Assembly (NCBI RefSeq): GCF_015706575.1
Contig: NW_024037058.1
Coordinates: forward strand, 15,087,547 to 15,151,546
DNA length: 64,000 bases
Direction: 5' to 3'
Source: Patiria miniata
Lineage: Eukaryota > Echinodermata > Asteroidea > Valvatida > Asterinidae
The position numbers were made by a program, and so were the translations under genes. This document shows, in pieces, positions 43,411-54,930 of the stretch. Positions within the stretch are counted from its first letter, which is position 1. Every line of letters begins with the position of its first letter. A model generated the notes under the pieces. That model did no database searches, had not been told where the DNA came from, and worked only from the letters and a program-made list of their open reading frames with translations.

Positions 43411-44295
43411 AATTTTTTTGTGGTGTACTGCTGATGCATGAAGTTGCGCATCGCTGCTATGAGCACTAGGTTAGGGTTGTATTCCATGTAAGAAAGGACC
43501 CAGATAATAACACAGCCACTCAAGTTCAAGTCCACTTACTGTACATTTATTGAATATTACTGAATAAAATTATGTTGCTTGCGCCAACGATTCTGCTGTA
43601 AAGTTGTCTTTGTTGCAGGTTTTATGTGTTATTAGCAGGGAGTTGACAATCAGTCAAAAATGGACCTGCACCCTTAGCTTTGAGGTTGCTCTGAGAGGTT
43701 TCTCATCTAGGTATTAAGAAACATGGTTTGAGAAGATTGTCTCCACCCTAACGAAGGTGTCAAACATATAAATCCCAACAGACTTACCGGTAGGTTGGGC
43801 CCGGAGATGCCCCACCACTAAAGGACAGGAATTCAATTTTTTCCCCTTGGAAAATTGCTATGTGACCAGGTGAAAGCAATTGAGAGCATTGATCATATGT
43901 TCAAAATGCACAAAAAAACCCATATAGGGTTTGCAAGAAAACAATGCATAGCAATGACATCAAGGGGGAAGGGGGGGGGGGGGGTCCAGCAATGAAATCG
44001 ACATTTTCAGAATGGTACTAACAGACTATTTAACAGACTATTTTTCCGCAGTTAGATTACAGGCGTTATTTGCTAACTCATGGAAAGTGAATCTTGTTCG
44101 AACATCCGGTAACCGAACAGAGATTGTTCCTGCACATCAAACAAAAACACTCGATGTTTGTGGACAAACACATGACTGATTCGGCATTATTATTTGTTGT
44201 TGTATTTTTAAGTCATAGCATAGACTGATAGGACAGATATGTGCAGTAAAAAGTTGCATAGTGATCAGCATAAATAGTTTAGGAGCTATGAAGTT
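43411..44295. other. Spacer 6 mid-region
   Basis: Type A mid-spacer, with G-run near 43972. No gene seen. Confidence 0.5.
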
Positions 44296-44761
44296 ACTAC
44301 AATTTTCATCTATAACACATCCCAGCCTAGGTACATAACAACTTTCAACCCAATCAGACCTGTCGTCCTGTAGATACATGTACAAGTATAAGCCTTCAAA
44401 ATATGCACGTTTAATATGACGTCACATGTCACGTGATGACGTCATCGTCATGTCACTACAATTTTCACCTATAACACATCCCAGTCTAGGTACATACCAA
44501 CTTTCAACCCAATCGGACCTGTAGTTATGTAGATATGCCTTTAAAATATGCACATTTAATGTGATGTCATGTGACTCATGATGACGCCATCGTGATGCCA
44601 CTACAATTTTCATCTATAATACATCCCGGTCTAGGTACCGGTACATACCAACTTTCATCTCAATCGGCCTTGTAGTTCTGTAGATAAAGGCCTTCAAAAT
44701 ATGCACATTAAATGTGACGTCATGGATCACTTGATGACGTCATGATGACATCATTGTTCGG
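44296..44761. promoter_or_regulatory. CRE/E-box tandem repeat array, spacer 6
   Basis: Three units. The first is 160 bp, with the same ACATGTACA-type insertion seen in spacers 2, 3 and 7. Confidence 0.62.
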
Positions 44762-45083
44762 CACACATATATTTAGATGCTGGTCCAAGTGTGTGTCTAG
44801 TTTAAAGTTATCGGTTAGTTTTTAATGCCAAAAAAAAAGTGCCTTCCACGATGAAAACATGTACAGATGCTATGGGGAAACAGCCAATAAATAAATAAAA
44901 ACTAGACTTTGATCTTGATGTTTTCCCAGTCAGGAGTCTCCAATTTTAAATAGCAATAATGCTGCTGATTATCTGACAATCAAGTCATCCACTTCTTGAC
45001 ATGAGGCCAGTTATTTAAGGTACCGGTAGGCATAAGCAACAGTTGAGGACAAGTTGGCTTGTTGTTTTAAAAAGGGTTATTAA
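44762..45083. other. A/T-rich tail of spacer 6
   Basis: AATAAA signals near 44888. No gene seen. Confidence 0.5.
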
Positions 45084-45455
45084 GGCCACAAAAAACAATA
45101 AGTCAGTCTCTGGTCAGTGTGCGCGTCGCTTTTAGTCATGCACGTCAATTTTTTTTTCCCAAAATGTTCCGCGGTAGCTCCAACAGCGCCCTCTATTGCC
45201 GCACCTCCTCATTTTTTTTTTTACCAAAGAGCACCAAGGAATGGGAAATTGCACAACGGCAAATGATCGAGAGCACCAAGGCAATTTATGAAGGACGCCA
45301 ATGTACATGAGGACACCAAAAAGCAAAATAGTACCAAACCTTGTCTGTACAATCCAAGCTTGAAGAAAAAAAAAAAAAAAGCAAAAAAAAAAAAAAAGCC
45401 GCGTCAATTCTGGAACTTTGGTCTGACCAGAGACCGAATATTTTTTTTTTTGGCC
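45084..45455. mobile_element. MITE with TAA target duplication
   Basis: Same insertion site. The left end is mutated to GGCCACAAAAAACAATAAG, a variant shared only with 59028-59397. Confidence 0.8.
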
Positions 45456-45963
45456 TAAAAACAGATTAAACATGTTAAACTGGCAAAGTTAATTACATTG
45501 CATTGTAAATGGAAATTGGCAGGTAATGGCATTTTGCAGGAAATTAACTGTAGCGCAAAATGCGTTCCACGGTTGCTTTAAATGTAATATCGACGTGCCA
45601 CTCACTATGGCAATATTATATGCCAATCAAAAAAAACCCCAGATAATCAAGGAACCAACTAGAGACTGGCCAATCAGCGCTGACCTATGGTTATATACAC
45701 ACTTCCTCATCTTGTGCATGATAAGGACAAGCCGCACCCATTTAATTCTTTTCAAGAGATAAAGCCTACGCACACAAATCTCTGGACGCAGTTTACCGCT
45801 CACTTACAATGTGTGACGTTTTTCCGACTACATTTATTCTTATTACGTTCACACTGCTCTATGCATTAATGAAAGATTTTTGTCAAATATCAATTCTGCA
45901 GCTGTGTAATTCATACCCTGGAGTTATATCAAAAATTGTACGGATTGAACCCGACCAAGCACC
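45456..45963 (+). promoter_or_regulatory. Upstream region of GPCR-7
   Basis: CCAAT box near 45671. The segment just before the ATG is the GTTATATCAAAAATTGTACGG variant and lacks TACTAAC, as in the 5' fragment at 22154. The ATG is in GCACCATG context. Confidence 0.5.
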
Positions 45964-46962
45964 ATGAACATCCACATGAATTCAACAGGAAGTAGTGAAG
46001 ACCTGTCTTCATTCAATGCATCCACGACCCCAACAACTGAAGACAGAAATGAGTACAACTTCATCCGATGCATCCTGCTCGTCATAACGACCATCCTACT
46101 TCTGACCCTCAACCCGCTGTGTCTTGTGGTCCTGAGGCATGTCCGTAGCATCCAGGAAACAACTAAGATATTCCTCAGATCCATGACGATTGCCGATCTC
46201 GGGGTGGGACTCTTCCGAGCTCTACCGTTGACTGTTCTTGCAATTTCCGAGACTGAGCTTATTTTGGGCAAGGCATTTTGCAAAGTGCTGTCATTTACTG
46301 ACGGCATATTAATCTACAGTCCCCAGATGTCACTCCTGCTGCTGACTGTGGACCGCTACATTTCGGTGGTGTACGCATTGCGCTACCCATCTCTTGTAAC
46401 TGTGAAGCGGGCTCGAATATCTGTCTGTTGTATGTGGGGAACCCTTGCATTGATGACGACTGTACTGGGATTAGCATCACATTGGGAAACTGTTTACTTC
46501 AAATCTATCCCAATATGTTTATTTCAGTCAGAATCCTCCACGATAATTGTACCAATAGTCTATACAAGCATAATAGTCAGCACTCTGCTGGTGACTATCA
46601 TAGCATATGCACGACTGTTCATGATATCACGACACCAAGCGAGAGCCATCCAAGTCGAAAACCAAATCGCTCAACCGGGAAACCCTGCCGCAAGGCCCGA
46701 CAACAAGGCCCTGAAAACAGTCCTCATTATAGTTTTGACTGCATCTGTTGCCAACCTCTTGCCATTCTGTGCGTTACTATACAGACAATACCTACACCCA
46801 ATAGCAGTCCTGTTCGCCATTGTGCTGCCTGGCCTGACAAATAGTTGGCTTAACACAGTCATCTATTATCTCAGAAACCAAGATTTCCGTCGAGCGACCC
46901 ATGATCTTCTGATATCTAACTACCGATCCTGTAAACGCTGCCTGCCATTGGTTGCAAACTGA
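45964..46962 (+). CDS. Class A GPCR, GPCR-7 (332 aa)
   Basis: Complete open frame. The TM2/TM3 cassette is ELILGKAFCK...TDGILIYSPQM. ECL2 has Glu instead of Lys after Trp (HWETVYFKSIPIC). TM5 is YTSIIV. TM6 has PFCALLYRQ, adding an Arg at the top of TM6. ECL3/TM7 is the YLHPIAVLFAIVLPGL form shared with the dead GPCR-4. TM7 ends N-T-V-I-Y, and helix 8 has NQDFRR instead of NQDCRR. The N-terminus reads TTEDRNEY. Hallmarks are intact. Its spacer is the most diverged, so it may be among the older units. Confidence 0.92.
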   Translation: MNIHMNSTGSSEDLSSFNASTTPTTEDRNEYNFIRCILLVITTILLLTLNPLCLVVLRHVRSIQETTKIFLRSMTIADLGVGLFRALPLTVLAISETELILGKAFCKVLSFTDGILIYSPQMSLLLLTVDRYISVVYALRYPSLVTVKRARISVCCMWGTLALMTTVLGLASHWETVYFKSIPICLFQSESSTIIVPIVYTSIIVSTLLVTIIAYARLFMISRHQARAIQVENQIAQPGNPAARPDNKALKTVLIIVLTASVANLLPFCALLYRQYLHPIAVLFAIVLPGLTNSWLNTVIYYLRNQDFRRATHDLLISNYRSCKRCLPLVAN

Positions 46963-47770
46963 ACTGAGGGGCATTCCAATACCTTTCAGCAGTTTCTGTA
47001 ACATCTTTTGGTTTAAAAACAAAAAGATCTGCTACATTGGATTAATAATGGGTAAAATTTTATCTTGAGAACTTTATCAAGAAGCAGTTCAGTAGAAGTT
47101 GTATTCATGGAACGGTATAATTGCCAGTCAAGGGATGGCCTCATTTCAAAATTAAAGGTAGAGTACTGGTAGATCATTTGCAGCTACCCAAACAGTAACT
47201 GATAAAATTATTGTTGAAAAACTTACTTGGTTTAACAATAAACTCCCTGTGAAATTACTCTTTCTGGCATGCTGTCATTTTGAAGAAAACAATAAAAGAA
47301 GGCAATTTCCAAAGATGTGTCAAGTGACCCGCTTAGGAAATTTCCGTTAATAGTTGGTTTGAAATTCGGGGCGAATCAGTGAACGGGTGCACACAAGCAT
47401 TGACGTGACTCATAAGCGCATGGCTGCTATTATTCGTGCTGCTATTATTCGTCGGGTCTGTGCATGACATTGTGTAGCTGCCATCGGTTGCAATTAGAAC
47501 GTGTGCCGGGTGCTGATTTCGGACGCAAGTCAAAACATGACTCTGCAACTTTTGAATTGAAATCAAGATCCTAGATTATTATTTACTTTGAATATACCGT
47601 TCACAGCATTCACTGATTTAAACTTTAGTTAGTTAGATTAGTTGTTAAGCAACTGATATATTCCGACGGTCGTAGTTGAGATGCAGCTTGATCCTGAAAA
47701 GTCAGTCGCTGACTATTTTTTTTTGTCGCAAGTTCGACCTGAGGGTGGCTTTAAGGTGCGTGCGCAGACT
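46963..47770. other. GPCR-7 3' flank and unique spacer
   Basis: Family homology ends near 47120. 47121-47770 is unlike the other spacers, and no gene is recognised. The minus-strand frame at 47333-47566 has no visible domain. Confidence 0.5.
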
Positions 47771-48200
47771 TGTTGTACATTGCTGATGATCAACATTGCT
47801 GATGCTGTTGTACATTGCTAATGCTGTTGTACATTGCTGATGCTGTTATACATTGCTAATGCTGTTGTACATTGCTTATGATGTTATACATTGCTGATCC
47901 TGTTGTACATTGCTAATGCTGTTGTAAATTGCTGATTTTGTACATTGCCGATGCCATTGTACATGTACCGGTACATTGCCGTTGCTGTTGTACATTGCTG
48001 ATGTTGTTGTGCATTCCTAATGCTGTTGTACATTGCTGATGCAGTTGTTGTTTCTGATGCTGTTGAGCATTTCTAATGCTGTTGTGCATTCCTAATGCTT
48101 TTGTTCACTGCTGATGTTTTTGTGCATTCCTGATGCTGTTGTACATGGCTAATGCTGTTATACATTGCTGATGTTGTATATTGCTGATGTTGTTGTGCAT
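47771..48200. repeat. 19-bp minisatellite, diverged long block
   Basis: More than twenty units, more degenerate than elsewhere (TGCTAATGCTGTTGTACAT variants). This is consistent with an older or independently expanding array. Confidence 0.88.
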
Positions 48201-48580
48201 CAGGGTTGGCTTTTTTTTTCTTTTAAAAAATCAAAACAAAATTTTTTGTTACCAGATTTTTTGGATTTAAATTAAGTCAGATCTTGACTTAATAAAAAAC
48301 AATGATTTTGGGTAATTATGCAAACCTAGATAAGTTGAGTCGATGCTGATGAAGTAGGGGTGTTTGAATGTGTTAGCAACATCCACTTTGTAATTACATG
48401 TAAGTGGAATCAGTTGATTTAAATGATTAAAATGACCCTCAATCAATTTATTTTACCAAAAATAAGATTTTTGCAAATAAGAGATTTAAATCAGTGATTT
48501 AAAAAAAAAAATCATTTGATTTAAATCGCGATTTAAATCAGTAATTAAAATCAACGTGATTTAAAACAGTCATGACCATG
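48201..48580. mobile_element. hAT-like MITE with 8-bp target duplication
   Basis: TTGTGCAT is duplicated at 48193-48200 and 48581-48588. The ends are CAGGGTTGGC and ...GTCATGACCATG (inverse CATGGTCATG), weakly matching. The interior is rich in ATTTAAATC palindromes (GATTTAAATCGCGATTTAAA). 8-bp duplication and CA-GGT ends are hAT-like. The duplication could be mimicked by the host repeat, so certainty is moderate. Confidence 0.65.
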
Positions 48581-48760
48581 TTGTGCATTCCTAATGTTGT
48601 TGTGCATTCCTGACGCTGTTGTACATTGCTGATGCAGTTGTTGTTTCTGATGCTGTTGAGCATTTCTAATACTGTTGTGCATTTCTGATGCTGTTGTCCA
48701 TTGCTGATGCTGTTGTACGGTACATCGCCGATGCTGTTGCTGTTGACTTTGTGGTGCACT
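48581..48760. repeat. 19-bp minisatellite, continuation
   Basis: Continues the array interrupted by the element at 48201-48580. Confidence 0.85.
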
Positions 48761-49848
48761 GCTGATGATGTTGTGAATTACTGCTGCGAGCTCTAGGTTA
48801 GGGTTGTATCTTGTGTAAGAAAGGCTCCAGATATAATGAAAAAACACCCAAATTAAAGTCCAATTACTGTACATTTATTGATTATTGCTGAATAAATTGT
48901 GTTGCTTACTCTGACAATTCTGTTGTAAAGTTGTCTTTTTTGCAGGTTTACATTTAATATGTAATTAGCAGATTAACAATCAGTCACAATAGGCGGTACA
49001 TTTCTGCCAAAATGGACCTCCACCATTTAGCCTTGAGGTTGCTCTGAGAGGTCTCTCATCTAGGGAAGAACATTGGTTTGAGAAGATTGTCTGCATCCTG
49101 ATAGGTGTCCGACTTTATCCCAACAAACGTAGGTTTGGCTCGGAGATGCCTGACCACAATATTTCATTGCCCTTTGAATACAGTTTTCAACATGTACTTG
49201 CAATTAAGAACTGATAGAAAAAATGTTGAAATTTTTAGCCAGCCACAGACATCAACAAATGTATTTGGTAATGAAGATCAGCAGGCACAGATCCAAGGGG
49301 GGGGGGGGTGAAAAAAAACCCAGCTCTGTCAAATTTTGTACATTTGTAAAATTCATTAAAAATAATGCGAACCCCTCCCCCCTGCTGTGACAACCCCCTC
49401 CCAAAAAACTAAACTGGTAAAAATATACATCTGTGCACAAAATATGGACAGAGACAGTTGGGTTTGGGGTATTTGTACACATGGGCACGCGCGTCGCGAG
49501 GTTGGGGGGGGGAAGGTTTGCCCCCCCCCCTGGTAAAGCCCCCCCCCCCAAAAAAAATCAAAGGCGAAGAAAGGGGAAAATAGAAAGAAAAATGGACGCA
49601 AAGTCATACCGCTTTTAATTTAATGGGTTGGAGGCGGGCAAATGTCCCTGCCCACCCTCCAAAAATGATAAATCGAGAATGCTGGAAAAGTACAGTGATT
49701 TCAGGGGGAAAATGTGCTTTGCCCCCTCTAGAAAAAATACTGGCGATGCCCATGTTTGTACACTATTGTTTAATACAGTGAACAATAATCTTCAAATTTG
49801 AATAGCGCCCCATTAACCCTTACCCTGCTAAATGCAACAGAATGTCAC
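48761..49848. other. Spacer 7 mid-region with G/C homopolymers
   Basis: 48761-49200 is a diverged mid-spacer (GCTCTAGGTTAGGGTTG retained). 49281-49560 holds four long G- or C-runs with unique DNA between them, private to this spacer and probably an old insertion. No gene seen. Confidence 0.5.
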
Positions 49849-50478
49849 GTGACGACGTCATCGTGATGTCACTACAATTTTCATCTATAACACATCCAAG
49901 CCTAGGTACATAACAACTTTCAACCCAATCAGACCTGTCGTCCTATTAATATAAGCCTTCAAAATATGCACGTTTAATATGACGTCACATGTCACGTGAC
50001 GACGTCATCGTGACGTCACTACAATTTTCATCAATAACACATCCCAGCCTAGGTACATAACAACTTTCAACCCAATCAGACCTGTCGTCCTGTAGATACA
50101 TGTACAAGTATAAGCCTTCAAAATATGCACGTTTAATATGACATCACATGTCACGTGATGACGTCATCGTGATGTCACTACAATTTTCATCTAAAACACA
50201 TCCCAGTCTAGGTACATACCAACTTTCAACCCAATCGGACCTGTAGTTATGTAGATATGCCTTTAAAATATGCACATTTAATGTGATGTCATGTGACTCG
50301 TGATGACGCCATCGTGATGCCACTACAATTTTCATCTATAACACATCCCGGTCTAGGTACATACCAACTTTCATCTCAATCGCCCTTGTAGTTCTGTAGA
50401 TAAAAGGCCTTCAAAATATGCACATTAAATGTGACGTCATGGCTCACTTGATGACGTCATGATGACGTCATTGTTCGG
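49849..50478. promoter_or_regulatory. CRE/E-box tandem repeat array, spacer 7
   Basis: Four and a half units. The array starts mid-unit with GTCACGTGACGACGTCATCG. One unit reads CGTGACGTCAC where others read CGTGATGTCAC, adding another CRE. Confidence 0.65.
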
Positions 50479-50811
50479 CACACATATATTTCGATACTAG
50501 TCCAAGGGTGCATCTCTAGAGTTTAAAGTCAATCGGTTTGTTTTTAATGTAAAAAACAAAGTGCCTTCCACGATGAAAACGTGTACAGATGCTATGGGGA
50601 AACAGCCAATAAATAAAGAAAAACTAGACTGTGAGCTTGATGTTTTCCCAGTCAGGAGTCTCCAATTTTAAATAGCAATAATGCTGCTGCTTATCTGACA
50701 ATCAAGTCATCCACTTCTTGACATGAGGCCAGTTACCGGTATTTAAGGTACCGGTAGGCATAAGCAACAGTTGAGGACAAGTTGGCTTGTTGTTTTAAAA
50801 AGGGTTATTAA
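50479..50811. other. A/T-rich tail of spacer 7
   Basis: More diverged than sister tails. AATAAA near 50609. No gene seen. Confidence 0.5.
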
Positions 50812-51187
50812 GGCCAAAAAAAGTCGGTGTCTGGTCAGTGCGCGCGTCGATTTTAATCATGCGCGTCAATCTTTTTTTCCCCCAAAATGTTCCGCTGTAG
50901 CTCCAACAGCGCCCTCTATTGCCGCACCTCCTCAATTTTTTTTACCAAAGAGCACCAAGGAATGGGAAATTGCACCACGGCAAATGATCGAGAGCACCAA
51001 GGTAAATTATTCAGGACACCCATGTACATGAGGACACCAAAAAGCAAAATAGTACCCATTGCAACCTTGTCTGTACAATCCAAGCTTGAAAAAAAAAAAA
51101 AAAGCAAAAAGAAAAAAAAAGCCGCGTCGCCGTGTCAATTCTGGATCTTTGGTCTGACCAGAGACCGAATATTTTTTTTGGGGGGCC
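50812..51187. mobile_element. MITE with TAA target duplication
   Basis: Same insertion as in spacers 0, 2, 4, 6 and 8. TAA flanks are at 50809-50811 and 51188-51190. Confidence 0.8.
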
Positions 51188-51689
51188 TAAAAACAGATTA
51201 AACATGTTAAACTGGCAAAGTTAATTACATTGCATTGTAAATGGAAATTGGCAGGTAATGGCATTTTGCAGGAAATTAACTGTAGCGCAAAATGCGTTCC
51301 ACGGTTGCTATAAATGTAATATCGACGTGCCACTCACTATGGCAATATTAAATGCCAATCAAAAAAAGAAAGAAATATAATCAAGGAGCCAACCAGAGAC
51401 TGGCCAATCAGCGCTGTCCTATGGTTATATACACACTTCCTCATCCTGTGCATGAGAAGGACAAGCCGCACCCATTTAAAGCCTACGTACAAAAATCTCT
51501 GGATGCAGTTTACCACTCACTCACTTACAATCTGTGATGTTTTTCCAACTACATTTATTCTTATTACGTTCAAACTACTCTATGCATTAATGAAAGATTT
51601 TTGTCAAATATCAGTTCTGCTGTCTGTGTAATTCATACCCTGGAGTTCAATAAAAATTCCTACTAACGGATTGAACCTGACCAAGCAAC
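51188..51689 (+). promoter_or_regulatory. Upstream region of GPCR-8
   Basis: CCAAT box near 51404. A ~20-bp stretch (TTCTTTTCAAGAGATGA) present in sisters is missing near 51479. TATA-like run and TACTAAC are present. Confidence 0.5.
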
Positions 51690-52685
51690 ATGAACATCCA
51701 CATGAATTCAACAGGAAGTAGTGAAGACCTGTCTACATTCAATGCATCCACGACCCCAACAACTCAGGACAGAATTGAGTACAACTTCATCCGATGCATC
51801 CTGCTCGTCATAACGACCATCCTACTTCTGACCCTCAACCCGCTGTGTCTTGTGGTCCTGAGGCATGTCCGTAGCATCCAGGAAACAACTAAGATATTCC
51901 TCAGATCCATGACGATTGCCGATCTCGGGGTGGGACTCTTCCGAGCTCTACCGATGACTGTACTTGCAATTTCCGAGACTGAGCATATTGGCGAGGCGTT
52001 TTGCCAAGTGCTGTCATTTGCCGGTGGAATCTTAATCTACGGTCCCCAGATGTCACTCCTGCTGCTGACTGTGGACCGCTACATTTCGGTGGTGTACGCG
52101 TTGCGCTACCCATCTCTTGTAACTGTGAAGCGGGCTCGAATTTCAGTCTGTTGTATGTGGGGAACCCTTGTATTGATGATAACTGCACACGGATTAACAT
52201 CACGTTGGAAAACTGTTTACATCAAACCTATCCCAATATGTTTATTTCAGTCAGAATCCTCCATGATAATTGTAGCAATAGTCTATACAAGCATAATAGT
52301 CAGCACTCTGTTGGTTACTATCATAGCATATGCACGACTGTTCATGATATCACGACACCAAGCGAGAGCCATCCAAGTCGAAAACCAAATCGCTCAACCG
52401 GGAAACCCTGCCGCAAGGCCCGACAACAAGGCCCTGAAAACAGTCCTCATTATAGTTTTGACTGCATCTGTTGCCAACCTCTTGCCACTCTGTGCGTTTC
52501 TACTCTTACATGACCAACACCCAATAGTACTCCTGTTCACCTATGTGCTGCCTGTCCTGACAAACAGTTGGCTTAACGTGCTCATCTATTATCTCAGAAA
52601 CCAAGACTGCCGTCGAGTGACCCATGATCTTCTGATATCGAACTATCGATCCTGTAAACGCTGCCTGCCATTGGTTGCAACCTGA
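51690..52685 (+). CDS. Class A GPCR, GPCR-8 (331 aa)
   Basis: Complete open frame. The TM2/TM3 cassette is EHIGEAFCQ...AGGILIYG, near GPCR-2. ECL2 is GLTSRWKTVYIKPIPIC, with the second half (LFQSESSMIIVAIVYTSIIV) like GPCR-7. ECL3 LLLHDQHPIVL is private, with acidic Asp. TM7 is N-V-L-I-Y. The last residue is Thr instead of Asn (LPLVAT). DRY, disulfide cysteines and P6.50 are intact. Confidence 0.92.
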   Translation: MNIHMNSTGSSEDLSTFNASTTPTTQDRIEYNFIRCILLVITTILLLTLNPLCLVVLRHVRSIQETTKIFLRSMTIADLGVGLFRALPMTVLAISETEHIGEAFCQVLSFAGGILIYGPQMSLLLLTVDRYISVVYALRYPSLVTVKRARISVCCMWGTLVLMITAHGLTSRWKTVYIKPIPICLFQSESSMIIVAIVYTSIIVSTLLVTIIAYARLFMISRHQARAIQVENQIAQPGNPAARPDNKALKTVLIIVLTASVANLLPLCAFLLLHDQHPIVLLFTYVLPVLTNSWLNVLIYYLRNQDCRRVTHDLLISNYRSCKRCLPLVAT

Positions 52686-52897
52686 ACTGAGGGGCGTTCC
52701 AATAACTATTGGCAGTTTCTGTTACATCTTTTGGTTTAAAACAAAACAAAAAACAAAAACAGATCTGCTACAGTGGATTTATAATGAGTGAAATTTTATC
52801 TTGAGTACTTTATCAAGAAGCAGTTCAGTAGAAGTTGTATTCATGAAATGATATAATTTTTTTTAAATATGGATTTGTTATTTAGAAAAGAACAAAT
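52686..52897. other. GPCR-8 3' flank (short)
   Basis: Truncated by the same element as after GPCR-2. No gene seen. Confidence 0.5.
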
Positions 52898-53212
52898 TTC
52901 TAAAATTTCTTGCCTACTCCCAAGGGCAACCCCCTACCAAAGTTAGACACCAAAATCTCATTTCTAACTTAAGTTATCATCCGGAAACCATTTACCTTTC
53001 ACTCACTGTGGTGACCTTGACCTTTGACCTTTTGACCCCAAAACCAATCCCAACTTACCTACTCCCAAGGGCAACCCCCTACCAAATCTCATTTCTAACT
53101 CAAATTATCATCCGGAAACTAAGCTGCTCGTCCCGACGGACGGCCCTACGGACGGACGGATGCCGTAGGCGATGACAATACCCCTCGAGCCTCTCGCCTG
53201 AGGGGTAAAAAA
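52898..53212. mobile_element. Dispersed element with TGACCT repeats and 3' hairpin
   Basis: Positional equivalent of 10168-10492. It has the perfect DR1 word TGACCTTTGACCT and the CCCCTCGAGCC...GAGGGG hairpin. The second internal repeat is shortened. Confidence 0.6.
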
Positions 53213-53590
53213 ACGGATCTTTGTTTTTTGTGAAAAAGCTACATCGACACGAAGTCCCCATTGTCATCTTTCCCCTGTAGCCAAGCCTAGTTCCATTTAT
53301 TTTGTATTTTTGCTTCTATGGCCTTTAAGCTGTCGGTTCGTTCTCTATTTCTAGTTTTTCTTTGACGGCCAGAAAAACCGGAATTTTATGAGAATTTTTA
53401 AAAACCGGAATCCCGGCAAAAACCGGAAAAGTGGCATCTCTGTACATTGCTGATGCTTTTGTACATTGCTGATGCAGTTGCACATTGATAATGCTGTTGC
53501 TCATTGCTGATGCTGTTGTACATTGCTGATGATGTTGTGCATTCATAATGTTGTTGTTCATTGCTGATGTTGTTGTATATTGCTGATACT
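53213..53590. repeat. Interval and minisatellite block B, left part (53444-53590)
   Basis: Eight 19-bp units, then broken by the hAT-like insertion. Confidence 0.85.
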
Positions 53591-54878
53591 CAGGGTAAGC
53601 CTTAAGGATTTTTTTTTGTATAGCAAAACTGCTATGCAAATTTTGATTTGCATAGCAGTTTACCAATTTTGCATAGCAGTTTTGTTATACTCAAATTTAG
53701 CCTCGGCTTTGCAATTACTATTTACCTGTCAGTGTCACACTGTACAAATTACAAAGCAATAAAGAAGTAACTTACGTTAAGCTGTGAACTTAGTGACTCA
53801 TCAGTTGTCTGTTTATTTCAGGAGCTGCATGCTTGCTGGAATAACTTTCGAGTGAAAAAGCAATTTATTAACCCGGGCCATTCCTGGCCCGGGTCTAGAT
53901 CCGCCTGCCAATTATTGGCAGTATTTGCCTTGATACCGGTAGTTTTCGTAGTAGCCATGTTTTCATCAATATGCTAAACAGCGCACAAACGACAACACAG
54001 CTGGGATTTTGACGTTTTAGTTCCCACGAATCCCACGTGCGTATCAAGTGATTTACTTGAAGGGGTAAACCCGTTTTCCGTGTCGGCAAAATGTTTAAGA
54101 TAAACCGACAAATATCTAAAGAATAGTGATGAGAAAAGGGCTTGATGAGAAAAGGGCTCGATTTACCCGGGTGCACGCATGCACCAGTGCATGTAGATTT
54201 TAGCTTGTGCACGTAGCTTTTTTACTGAGCATGCACGACGTGCATGTAACTTTTTTAGCCACCAAAATACTCATTTCATGCATATATTTACCAGTGAGTG
54301 AGAATAAGAATAAAGTTTGTTGAATACTTGACCAGATAGTGTACAAACGTGTTATTTCTTTTATAAATCCATAAATTATTCCTCGCACCATGGAGGAATG
54401 CTCGCACAGTCGCAGCAGATTCAAAGCTACGAGGTAAAATCTCGACGTACGTCCTGCAACCTCCTCCGATCATGCACGTGATTTACCACGTGATACATGC
54501 TGCGGATAATTTGATATCGCACTGACGCTCCGGGCATTCCTTATGTCCGGATCATAAGTGCGATTCCAAATTATTAGCTGCGTTTATCACGTGGTCTCGT
54601 TATTCAGACGCCGCCTCTTTACAAACTAAACACGTACAGATTTTATACAGCTGAACAAAATTGACGTTCGTTTTCTAAATCAAAACATGATGGATGTTTA
54701 CCATGTCCGATAGTTGTGGAATTTAGTGGACTGAAATTTGGTGGCAAGTACACTTTGTGTCAACTTTTCATGATCAAAATGTTGTATAGCAGTTTTGCGA
54801 TGCACTTTAAAAATTGCGTCGCAGTCGGCCTCGAATGTGTCGCAAATTGCGATGCGATACCGCTTATTGCAGACCCTG
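53591..54878. mobile_element. Non-autonomous hAT-like element, 1288 bp
   Basis: CTGATACT is duplicated at 53583-53590 and 54879-54886. The ends are CAGGGT / ACCCTG. Sister spacers show the uninterrupted TTGCTGATACTGTTGTAC. Subterminal words TGCATAGCAGTTTTG recur in both orientations at the left end and once near the right end. A CCCGGGCC...GGCCCGGG palindrome lies at ~53873-53894. No transposase-like open frame is seen (longest 105 codons, minus strand, no domain). Confidence 0.85.
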
Positions 54879-54930
54879 CTGATACTGTTGTACATTTCTG
54901 ATGTTGTTGTGCATTCGTAATGCTGTTGCG
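54879..54930. repeat. Minisatellite block B, right part
   Basis: Remaining 19-bp units after the insertion. Confidence 0.8.
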
